A stretch of DNA of 32,457 nucleotides from Rhodopirellula sp. (GTDB taxonomy: Bacteria; Planctomycetota; Planctomycetia; Pirellulales; Thermoguttaceae): contig JAAYEH010000701.1 of assembly GCA_012728855.1 (NCBI GenBank), positions 1 through 32,457 of the forward strand, given 5' to 3'. Below are positions 17,186 through 24,296 of this stretch, one piece after another. Below the pieces are notes generated by a model. That model worked only from the letters and a program-made list of their open reading frames with translations, did not search any database and was not told the DNA's origin. Each line of letters opens with the position of its first letter. Position 1 is the first letter of the stretch. A program made the position numbers and the translations under genes.

Positions 17186-19005
17186 CCGAGCAAAACCAGG
17201 CGGCATCCACTTTTGAAACGGAGCGGCGAAACGACGCATGGTATCGCATCGCGCGAGGCGCGGCGCTCGTGGCGGGAATCTTCGTCGTGCTGGCGGCACT
17301 GCTCCTTCTGTGGGACTTCGGCCGCCGGCAGGCCAAGGATCCCTTGGAATCGCCGCAGTATCTCGCTCTCAAGGCCCGTTTGGCTGAAGAGCCTCGCAAC
17401 GAGCAGCTCAAGGAGGAGATTCGTCAGTTGGACTTGTCGCTGCGCGAGGAGTATTTTCGCCAGCGCCGATTCACGGCGTTGGGGACATGGCTGCTGTTGG
17501 GCGGAGCGGTGGTGTTCTTTCTTGCCGCCAAGACAGCGGCGGCACTGAAACAAAAGCCGCCCATGCCGCAGCCGCAGGCTGTTGCCTTGGACTACGACGC
17601 CCGGCTGGGCCGCAACGGCCGTCTGGCCGTCGCAGGGTTGGGCGCGATCCTCGTCTCCGCCATGCTGCTGTTGGCCGCCAGTTGCCAGACGGAATTGCCC
17701 GAAGTCGTCGAGGCGCCCGGCAAGGTGCCTGCGACAGCGACAAAGGTGGCAGACGCCGGAGAGCAACCGGACCAGGCAGCAGAAGCCGCGGCGCCGACCG
17801 CGGCTGACTATCCCAGCGACGAGGAAATCGCCCAGGCGTGGCCTCGCTTCCGCGGTCCCGGCGGCGCGGGCACGTCGGCCGTCGCCGATGTGCCGACGAA
17901 ATGGGACGCGGTGTCGGGTGAAAACATAGTATGGAAGACCGCGGTTCCCCTGCCGGGCAACAATTCGCCGGTGGTCTGGAAAGACCGGGTGTTTCTCTGC
18001 GGCGCCACGGAAGAAAAACGGGAGGTCTACGGCTTCGACGCACGCACAGGCGAACTTGTCTGGCAGACGGAAGTACCCGGCACACCCCAAAGCACCGCCA
18101 AACCGCCGGAGGTCATGGAAGACACGGGTTACGCCGCCCCCACGATGGCCACCGACGGCCGCCGCGCCTATGCGATCTTCGCCAATGGCGACGTGGCCGC
18201 CTTTGACTTCGCCGGCAAGCTCGCCTGGTCGCGGAGCCTCGGCGTTCCCAAGAATTCGTATGGACACGGCGCATCGCTTTCGATGTTTCAGAATTGCTTA
18301 GTGGTGCCGTTCGATCAGGGCGGTTCCAAGGACGGCCTCTCAAAATTGCTTGCGCTAGACGCCACCACCGGTAAGACGGTCTGGGAAGTCAAACGCGAGG
18401 TGCCCAACTCCTGGACTACTCCGATTGTGATCGACAGTGGCGGCCGCAAGCAGATCATCACCGCGGCCGATCCGTGGGCGATTGCCTACGATGCGGCCGA
18501 CGGCAAAGAGATCTGGCGCGCCAAGTGCCTGCGGCAGGACGTCGGTCCGTCGCCGACGTTCGCCGACGGCGTGGTGTATGTCGTCAACGAGTTCCCCTGC
18601 CTTTCCGCCATTCGCGCCGATGGCCAGGGTGACGTGACCGAAACACACCTGTTGTGGGAAGGTGAAGACGGCCTGCCCGACACCACCAGCCCCTTGGCCA
18701 CCAAGGAGTTCGTCTACCTGTTGGCTTCCTGGGGAATGCTCACTTGCTACGATGCCAAGAAAGGCGAGATCCTCTGGGAACAGGAGTTCGACGCCACGTT
18801 CACCTCATCGCCGAGCCTGGTCGCTGGCAAGCTCTACCTGATCGGCAAGGAGGGGAAATGCTGGGTGGCGGAACCGAGCCGCGAGGCGTGCAAGATCGTC
18901 GCCGAGTCGGAACTGGGCGAGGAATGTGTCACCAGCCCGGCCTTCCAGCCCGGGCGGATGTATTTGAGAGGACATGAGAACGTGTTTTGCATCGGCAGTA
19001 AGTGA
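17182..19005 (+). CDS. Three-helix membrane protein with PQQ-like beta-propeller
   Basis: A 607-residue protein: membrane helices at about 27-46, 98-118 and 150-168, a charged coiled loop between the first two (ARLAEEPRNEQLKEEIRQLD), then an Ala/Pro linker and a PQQ-like propeller from about 215 to the end (WPRFRGPGGAGTSAV, ARTGELVWQTEVPG, ATTGKTVWEVKREV, AADGKEIWRAKCLR, AKKGEILWEQEFD). With N-terminus inside, the propeller would face the extracytoplasmic side. It closes the operon, its ATG overlapping the previous stop. The propeller resembles the first gene's. Enzymatic activity cannot be read from the sequence. Confidence 0.82.
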   Translation: MTEQNQAASTFETERRNDAWYRIARGAALVAGIFVVLAALLLLWDFGRRQAKDPLESPQYLALKARLAEEPRNEQLKEEIRQLDLSLREEYFRQRRFTALGTWLLLGGAVVFFLAAKTAAALKQKPPMPQPQAVALDYDARLGRNGRLAVAGLGAILVSAMLLLAASCQTELPEVVEAPGKVPATATKVADAGEQPDQAAEAAAPTAADYPSDEEIAQAWPRFRGPGGAGTSAVADVPTKWDAVSGENIVWKTAVPLPGNNSPVVWKDRVFLCGATEEKREVYGFDARTGELVWQTEVPGTPQSTAKPPEVMEDTGYAAPTMATDGRRAYAIFANGDVAAFDFAGKLAWSRSLGVPKNSYGHGASLSMFQNCLVVPFDQGGSKDGLSKLLALDATTGKTVWEVKREVPNSWTTPIVIDSGGRKQIITAADPWAIAYDAADGKEIWRAKCLRQDVGPSPTFADGVVYVVNEFPCLSAIRADGQGDVTETHLLWEGEDGLPDTTSPLATKEFVYLLASWGMLTCYDAKKGEILWEQEFDATFTSSPSLVAGKLYLIGKEGKCWVAEPSREACKIVAESELGEECVTSPAFQPGRMYLRGHENVFCIGSK

Positions 19006-19011
19006 AGTACA

Positions 19012-19040
19012 GTCAAGAGTCGAGGGTCAAGAGTCAAGAG
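19012..19040 (+). repeat. Heptamer tandem array between operon and nuoEF-like gene
   Basis: Units GTCAAGA, GTCGAGG, GTCAAGA, GTCAAGA plus a G. Reverse-complemented this is the CTCTYGA family found before cdsA at 3594-3629. Confidence 0.75.
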
Positions 19041-19097
19041 CCAGAACTTGCCTGCTGAGCTTCCAATCCTTCTGCTTTCATTCACAACGTCCGACTC

Positions 19098-21533
19098 ATG
19101 ATGGAATCGTTGATTGCTCCCAACACGAATGAACGACACCCTGCGGCCGCCTCGCCGCCCGGCGAGGCCGGTTCCGGCATCGATTTGTCGTTCGTCGACC
19201 TCTCGATCGAACGTCTTGGCCGCAGTTCCGACGCCGTTATTCCGATCCTCCAGTCGATCCAGCAACACTACCGCTACCTGCCGCAGGAAGCGCTCGAGCG
19301 CGTTTGCCAACTGACCGAGATCACTCCGGCGGCCATTACCGGCGTGTCGACGTTCTACACGCAGTTTCGCCACCGCCCGGTCGGTGAGCACGTGATCAGC
19401 GTCTGCCATGGAACCGCTTGCCATGTCAAAGGGGCAGGGCTGGTGCAGGATGCCCTAGAGCACCATCTCCACATCGGCAAAGGCGAGGACACCGACGCCG
19501 ATGGCCGATTCACCGTTCAGAAGGTCGCCTGCCTCGGCTGCTGCACCCTCGCCCCGGTGATTCAGATCGACGACTTGACCTACGGGCGACTTACGCCCGC
19601 GATGGTTCCCGACATCCTCCGCGACTTCCTCGACCACCAGAACACTCAGGCCGCCAGGCCCGCCCATAAGACCGTTTCTCCGAGCGGTCCCTTGGGCGAG
19701 ATCCGTGTCGGCCTGGGCTCCTGCTGTGTCGCGCAAGGAAGCGGCAAGGTTCGCGACGCCATCAGCGACACCCTGGCCGCCACAGGAGCGGCGGCCGTGG
19801 TCAAGCGAGTCGGCTGCGTCGGGATGTGTCACCAGACGCCTTTGGTGGAGATTGTGTCGGCGTCGGGCTCCACGCGGCTCTTCTCGAAAGTCACTGCCGA
19901 AACGGCGCCCGACATCGTCCTGAAGCATTTCCGCCCCAGGGGCCTGCTGCGGCGGGCCGGATACTCGATGAGCCGCTGGCTCGACCGCTTCCATTCCGAC
20001 GAGACGGGCGATCCCGTCCAGCGCCATGCTTTGGACGTTCGCGACGGGCAGGTCTGCGCGTTCCTCGGCCGGCAGCAACACCTGGCCACGGAGTATTGCG
20101 GCCAGTTCGATCCGACCGACCTGGACGAGTACCGCCGGCACGACGGATTCGAGGCCCTGCGGCGATGCCTTGCCGAATACTCGCCCGAGCGGGTTGTCGA
20201 AGAGATTCGCGCCAGCGGCTTGCGCGGCCGAGGCGGGGCGGGCTTTCCGACCGGTCAGAAATGGGCGGCGGTTCGTGCCGCGGCCGGCCCGACGAAGTAC
20301 ATCGTCTGCAACGGCGACGAAGGGGATCCTGGGGCCTTCATGGACCGCATGATCCTCGAGTCGTTCCCCTACCGGGTAATCGAGGGCATGGCGATTGCCG
20401 CCAAGGCGATCGGTGTCGACCGCGGCTACTTTTATATCCGCGCCGAGTATCCTTTGGCCGTCCAGCGGATCCGCGAAGCGATCGACCGCTGCCGTGCCGA
20501 GGGCCTTCTGGGCGAGCGAATCATGGGGACCGATTTCAGTCTCGATCTCTCCGTAAAAGAGGGCGCGGGAGCCTTTGTCTGCGGCGAGGAGACGGCGCTC
20601 TTGGCATCGATCGAGGGTCGCCGCGGCATGCCGCGTCTCCGTCCGCCCTATCCGGCCGAGAGCGGACTGAGAGGTCAGCCGACGCTAGTCAATAACGTTG
20701 AGACCTACGCCTTGACGCCATGGATCGTGCGGCACGGTGCTGCTGCTTTCGCCGCGTTGGGCACCGAGAAAAGCAAGGGGACGAAAGTCTTCGCCCTGGC
20801 CGGCAAGATCCGCCGCGGAGGGCTGATCGAGGTGCCGATGGGCGTGACGATCCGCGAAATCGTCGACGAGATCGGCGGCGGAGTGGCGGGCGGCAAGCGG
20901 CTCAAGGCTGTCCAGGTGGGCGGCCCGTCCGGCGGTTGCGTGCCGGCCGAGTTGGCCGACACCCGCGTCGACTACGAGGCCCTCACGGCGGTCGGCGCCA
21001 TCATGGGCTCCGGGGGATTGGTGGTGCTCGATGAATCGGACTGCATGGTCGACATCGCCCGTTATTTCCTTCGCTTCACGCAGGACCAGTCGTGCGGAAA
21101 ATGTACCTTCTGCCGCATCGGCACGCGGCGGATGCTCGATATCATGGACCGCATCTGCTCCGGCAGCGGCCGGCGCGGCGACCTGGAGCAACTCGAAGAG
21201 CTTGCCCGCACCGTCGGTTCATCGAGCATTTGCGGGCTGGGCCGGACGGCCCCGAATCCGGTCCTTTCCACCTTGCGCTATTTCCGCGGCGAGTACGAGG
21301 CGCATCTGGAAGGACGATGCCCGGCCGGAAAATGCAAAGACTTGATCGAGTATCGAATCGATGAGAAGTGCATCGGCTGCACGATCTGTGCCCAGCAGTG
21401 TCCGGCCGATGCGATTCCGATGACCCCTTACGCTCGCCACACCATCGACCTGGAGAAATGCACCCGATGCGACACCTGCCGGCAGGTCTGCCCGACCAAC
21501 GCGGTGACGGTGGGGGAGACGAGGAGAAGATGA
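19098..21533 (+). CDS. NuoE-Trx-NuoF-ferredoxin fusion (NADH-linked Fe-S flavoprotein)
   Basis: An 811-residue fusion. Residues 30-185: NuoE-like thioredoxin-fold [2Fe-2S] domain (C103, C108, C145, C149). Residues 200-280: second thioredoxin-like [2Fe-2S] domain (C209/C210, C240, C244). Residues 310-745: NuoF-like domain with RGRGGAGFPTG (377-387), NGDEGDPGAF for FMN/NADH and a [4Fe-4S] site CGKCTFC (666-672) with C712. Residues 755-800: two [4Fe-4S] ferredoxin motifs. This is the HydC+HydB layout of NAD-reducing or electron-bifurcating hydrogenases, NAD-linked formate dehydrogenases and Stn-type transhydrogenases. No hydrogenase or formate dehydrogenase is in the window; the partner is probably the next gene. 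Start ATG 19098 or 19101, without a clear ribosome binding site. Confidence 0.93.
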   Translation: MMESLIAPNTNERHPAAASPPGEAGSGIDLSFVDLSIERLGRSSDAVIPILQSIQQHYRYLPQEALERVCQLTEITPAAITGVSTFYTQFRHRPVGEHVISVCHGTACHVKGAGLVQDALEHHLHIGKGEDTDADGRFTVQKVACLGCCTLAPVIQIDDLTYGRLTPAMVPDILRDFLDHQNTQAARPAHKTVSPSGPLGEIRVGLGSCCVAQGSGKVRDAISDTLAATGAAAVVKRVGCVGMCHQTPLVEIVSASGSTRLFSKVTAETAPDIVLKHFRPRGLLRRAGYSMSRWLDRFHSDETGDPVQRHALDVRDGQVCAFLGRQQHLATEYCGQFDPTDLDEYRRHDGFEALRRCLAEYSPERVVEEIRASGLRGRGGAGFPTGQKWAAVRAAAGPTKYIVCNGDEGDPGAFMDRMILESFPYRVIEGMAIAAKAIGVDRGYFYIRAEYPLAVQRIREAIDRCRAEGLLGERIMGTDFSLDLSVKEGAGAFVCGEETALLASIEGRRGMPRLRPPYPAESGLRGQPTLVNNVETYALTPWIVRHGAAAFAALGTEKSKGTKVFALAGKIRRGGLIEVPMGVTIREIVDEIGGGVAGGKRLKAVQVGGPSGGCVPAELADTRVDYEALTAVGAIMGSGGLVVLDESDCMVDIARYFLRFTQDQSCGKCTFCRIGTRRMLDIMDRICSGSGRRGDLEQLEELARTVGSSSICGLGRTAPNPVLSTLRYFRGEYEAHLEGRCPAGKCKDLIEYRIDEKCIGCTICAQQCPADAIPMTPYARHTIDLEKCTRCDTCRQVCPTNAVTVGETRRR

Positions 21534-21550
21534 GCGGAGTGACGGACTAT

Positions 21551-21624
21551 TGGAGTACTGGAGTGTTGGAATACTGAGCCCAAGGGACTCGGCATTCCAA
21601 CACTCCAACATTCCAACACTCCAA
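21551..21624. repeat. Inverted octamer arrays between the two flavoprotein genes
   Basis: Left block TGGAGTAC, TGGAGTGT, TGGAATAC (21551-21574); right block CATTCCAA, CACTCCAA, CATTCCAA, CACTCCAA (21593-21624). The right block is the inverted form of the left, so a long hairpin can form in the gap. Confidence 0.8.
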
Positions 21625-21636
21625 ACGCCGCCCCCG

Positions 21637-23238
21637 ATGCCAACCCTCACCATCGACCAGCGCGAAGTAACCGTTCCGCCGGGAACGACGATCCTGGAGG
21701 CCGCGGAGCGGCTCGGGATCGAGATCCCCACGCTCTGCTTCCTCCGCGGCTACGAGCCCTCGACCTCTTGCCTGGTCTGCATGGTCAAGCTCCGCGGACG
21801 CCACGGTTTCGTGCCCGCCTGCGCCACCCGCGCCGTCGAGGGGATGGAGGTCGAAAGCGAAACGGCCGAGGTTCACCAGGTCCGTCGCACGGCGTTGGAA
21901 CTGCTGCTGTCGGACCACGTGGGCGACTGCCTCGCGCCGTGCCACTTCGCCTGCCCGGCGCACATGGACATTCCGTTGATGCTAAGGCAGATCTCCGCGG
22001 AAAACCACCGCGAAGCGATCATCACCGTAAAACGCGACATCGCGCTGCCGGCCGTGCTCGGTCGCATCTGCCCGAAGCCGTGCGAGAAGGGCTGTCGCCG
22101 CAACGCCGCCGACGGGGCGGTGGCCGTCTGTGAACTGAAGCGTTTTGTCGCCGATGCAGACCTCGCCGCCGAACGACCGTACCTGCCCCCGTGCCGCCCG
22201 GACAGCGGCAAGCGCGTGGCCATCGTCGGGGCGGGGCCCACGGGGCTTTCCGCGGCGTATTATCTTCGCCAAGGGGGCCACGCGGTAACGATCTTCGAGG
22301 GCCGAGGACGCGTGGGCGGCCGACTGCTTACCGAGACCAGTGAGGCGGAACTCCCCCGAGAAGTTGTCGATGCCGAAATCGGACTGATCCTGGCGTTGGG
22401 CATCGAAGTGAATCTCGTTAGTTCCGTCGAAGACCGCGGAACCTTGGACGATCTGAGGAGCGATTTCGACGCGGTACTGATCGCATGCGGCGCGGTCGAT
22501 CGCTCGGCGATCGATGCCTGGGGACTCGCATCGACTCCCCGCGGCATCGAGATCGACAAAGCGACGTACGAGACAAGCGTGCCCGCCGTCTTTGCGGCCG
22601 GCGGCGCGATCCGCGGCAAGGGGTTGGTGGTCCGCAGCGTGGCCGACGGCAAGGAAGTCGCCGCCTCGATCGAAGCGTTTCTCTCGGGGGTTCCCGCGGC
22701 CGGAAGCTCCAAGCCGTTTTCCGTTCGCATCGGCCGGTTGGAAGCCGGCGAGGTGGAGCAGTTCCTGGCCGCCGCCGATCCGTCCCCCCGTCGAGAACCG
22801 CTCGGAGGCTTCGCTGGCGGGTTCGGCGCTGTCGAGGCCGTGGAGCAGGCCTCGCGTTGTCTTCATTGCGATTGCCGTGCCGTCTCGAGCTGCAAACTCC
22901 GCCGCTACGCCGCGCAATATGGGGCAGACGCCAACCGTTTTCGCGGCCAGCGGGCGTTGGTGCGGCAATACGCGGAGCACCCGTTGATCGTCTATGAGCC
23001 TGGCAAGTGCATCAACTGCGGGCTGTGCATCCAGATCGCCTCCGCCCACGGCGAACCGCTCGGTCTGACGTTCGTCGGCCGCGGATTCGACGTGCGGATT
23101 GGTGTGCCGCTCGATCGATCCTTAAAAGAAGCACTCCGAGAGGCTGCCGCCAAGTGTGCGGCAGCCTGTCCCACGGCGGCGCTGGCCCTGAAGGCGGACC
23201 TGCCGCGCTCGCCGTTGCCGATCGTCGGACAGAGATAG
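21637..23238 (+). CDS. 2Fe-2S / GltD-like FAD protein lacking the NAD(P)H domain
   Basis: A 533-residue protein. Residues 1-75: NuoG-type [2Fe-2S] domain (C34, C45, C48, C62). Residues 85-175: the Fe-S N-terminal domain of glutamate synthase small subunit and NfnB (C98, C102, C106, C145, C149, C153). From 193: FAD Rossmann motif VAIVGAGPTGLSAA. The region then runs from FDAVLIACGA (278-287) almost directly to TSVPAVFAAGGA (313-324): the NAD(P)H-binding Rossmann insert of about 150 residues is absent and the usual AAGD Asp is Gly. C-terminal part: C408, C411, C413, C419, then CINCGLC (458-464) and C507, C511. It probably takes electrons from the upstream NADH-linked protein rather than from NADPH. 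ATG 21637 chosen at the start of the conserved domain; the frame extends through repeats to 21550. Confidence 0.87.
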   Translation: MPTLTIDQREVTVPPGTTILEAAERLGIEIPTLCFLRGYEPSTSCLVCMVKLRGRHGFVPACATRAVEGMEVESETAEVHQVRRTALELLLSDHVGDCLAPCHFACPAHMDIPLMLRQISAENHREAIITVKRDIALPAVLGRICPKPCEKGCRRNAADGAVAVCELKRFVADADLAAERPYLPPCRPDSGKRVAIVGAGPTGLSAAYYLRQGGHAVTIFEGRGRVGGRLLTETSEAELPREVVDAEIGLILALGIEVNLVSSVEDRGTLDDLRSDFDAVLIACGAVDRSAIDAWGLASTPRGIEIDKATYETSVPAVFAAGGAIRGKGLVVRSVADGKEVAASIEAFLSGVPAAGSSKPFSVRIGRLEAGEVEQFLAAADPSPRREPLGGFAGGFGAVEAVEQASRCLHCDCRAVSSCKLRRYAAQYGADANRFRGQRALVRQYAEHPLIVYEPGKCINCGLCIQIASAHGEPLGLTFVGRGFDVRIGVPLDRSLKEALREAAAKCAAACPTAALALKADLPRSPLPIVGQR

Positions 23239-23389
23239 AAACCAGAATGTCCGCTTTTTATTCGCCCAGCAAGCAGAAGCTTCCGGCAAAGTAGCCTGAC
23301 TCTCCGAGTCGGGTGCTGTGGTATCGTGGTGTCCTACGGTATCGTAGTATCCCGCAGGCGATGAACCTTCCCGACTCGGAGAGTCACGC
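23239..23389. repeat. REP doublet upstream of the RAYT gene
   Basis: REP copy 1 has head GTAG (23291-23294) and hairpin CCTGACTC-TCC-GAGTCGGG (23295-23313). Copy 2 is inverted, CCCGACTC-GGA-GAGTC (23370-23385), ending 4 nt before the transposase ATG. Between them a 15-bp unit GGTATCGTRGTRTCC is repeated at 23320-23334 and 23338-23352. Confidence 0.85.
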
Positions 23390-24142
23390 ATGGCGCAGGT
23401 ACCGGTCTTTCGATCCTTCGATCCGAATGGTGAGGTGCGCGTCTATGTGCGCAATCTGCCCCACTGGCGACAACCGGGGGTGACCTACTTCGTCACCTTC
23501 CGCCAGGACGACTCGATGCCACCGAACGTGCTTGCCGAATGGCTCGATACTCGCCAGCGCTGGTACTGCGCTCACGGGCTCGATCTTAAGTGGCAGGACT
23601 CCGATTCTGTGCGTTTCGAGGCCGCCTATCGTGGCATCCCGAAAGGTGTGCGGCGGGCGTTTGAACGAAAGCAAACCCGGCTGCTGCACGAGCAGTTGGA
23701 TCGTTGTCATGGGAGTTGTGTGCTGCGACACGGCGAACCGCGGAAGTGCTTGTGTGATTCGCTATCCTTCTTTCACAGCCGGCGACTATGGTTGGGCGAT
23801 TTCGTCGTTATGCCGAACCATGTCCATGCGCTGGTACTCCCTTTCGGCGAATGGGAACTGGAAGGGCTGCTTGGTTCAGTGAAAAAGTGGACCTCGCGAT
23901 GGATTGGCCAGTGGCAGATGCAACAGGCGGAGAGTTTGCAGCCATGCGGTCAGCGGCACAACAAGCCGCGCTTCTGGCAGCACGAGTCGTATGACCAAAT
24001 CGTGCGTGACCTCGATGAGCTCACTGTGTTCCGCGGCTACATTGCGAGGAACCCCGAGACCACGAAACTACGGCCCACCGACTATACCTATCATGCCGCC
24101 GCATGGCTCGACGCTTTCGCCCCATCTCCCTCGCCGCCGTAA
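23390..24142 (+). CDS. REP-associated tyrosine transposase (RAYT, Y1 family)
   Basis: A 250-residue single-domain Y1 transposase related to IS200/IS605 TnpA. The HUH motif appears as MPNHVHALVLP (His144, His146) and the catalytic tyrosine as ESYDQIVRD (Tyr201), with FWQ before it as in other RAYTs. Such proteins cut single-stranded REP palindromes next to a GTAG-type head and spread them; they are usually single-copy and are not flanked by IS ends. Here matching REP doublets stand on both sides, the expected arrangement. There is no Shine-Dalgarno, and the ATG directly follows a REP hairpin that may limit translation. Confidence 0.93.
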   Translation: MAQVPVFRSFDPNGEVRVYVRNLPHWRQPGVTYFVTFRQDDSMPPNVLAEWLDTRQRWYCAHGLDLKWQDSDSVRFEAAYRGIPKGVRRAFERKQTRLLHEQLDRCHGSCVLRHGEPRKCLCDSLSFFHSRRLWLGDFVVMPNHVHALVLPFGEWELEGLLGSVKKWTSRWIGQWQMQQAESLQPCGQRHNKPRFWQHESYDQIVRDLDELTVFRGYIARNPETTKLRPTDYTYHAAAWLDAFAPSPSPP

Positions 24143-24158
24143 ACGATCGCACCGCAAT

Positions 24159-24225
24159 GTAGCCCGACTCTCCGAGTCGGGACGTCTCGACCGAACGACC
24201 GACCCGACTCAGAGAGTCAGGCTAC
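24159..24225. repeat. REP doublet downstream of the RAYT gene
   Basis: GTAG (24159-24162) with hairpin CCCGACTC-TCC-GAGTCGGG (24163-24181), then an inverted copy CCCGACTC-AGA-GAGTC (24203-24218) followed by AGGCTAC, whose complement is the GTAG head. The spacing is 21 bp. Same family as the upstream doublet. Confidence 0.88.
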
Positions 24226-24270
24226 GTCGGGTTATGCGACTGTCCCCTTCAGCACTTTCACACAACTGCG

Positions 24271-24292
24271 TGTCAAGCTGGAAAGCCTGACA
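24271..24292. repeat. Hairpin repeat (GTCAGGCT-GGAA-AGCCTGAC family)
   Basis: TGTCAAGCT-GGAA-AGCCTGACA, one mismatch in a 9-bp stem, just after the stop of the minus-strand LamG/BNR gene. It may serve as that gene's terminator. Confidence 0.65.
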
Positions 24293-24296
24293 TACA

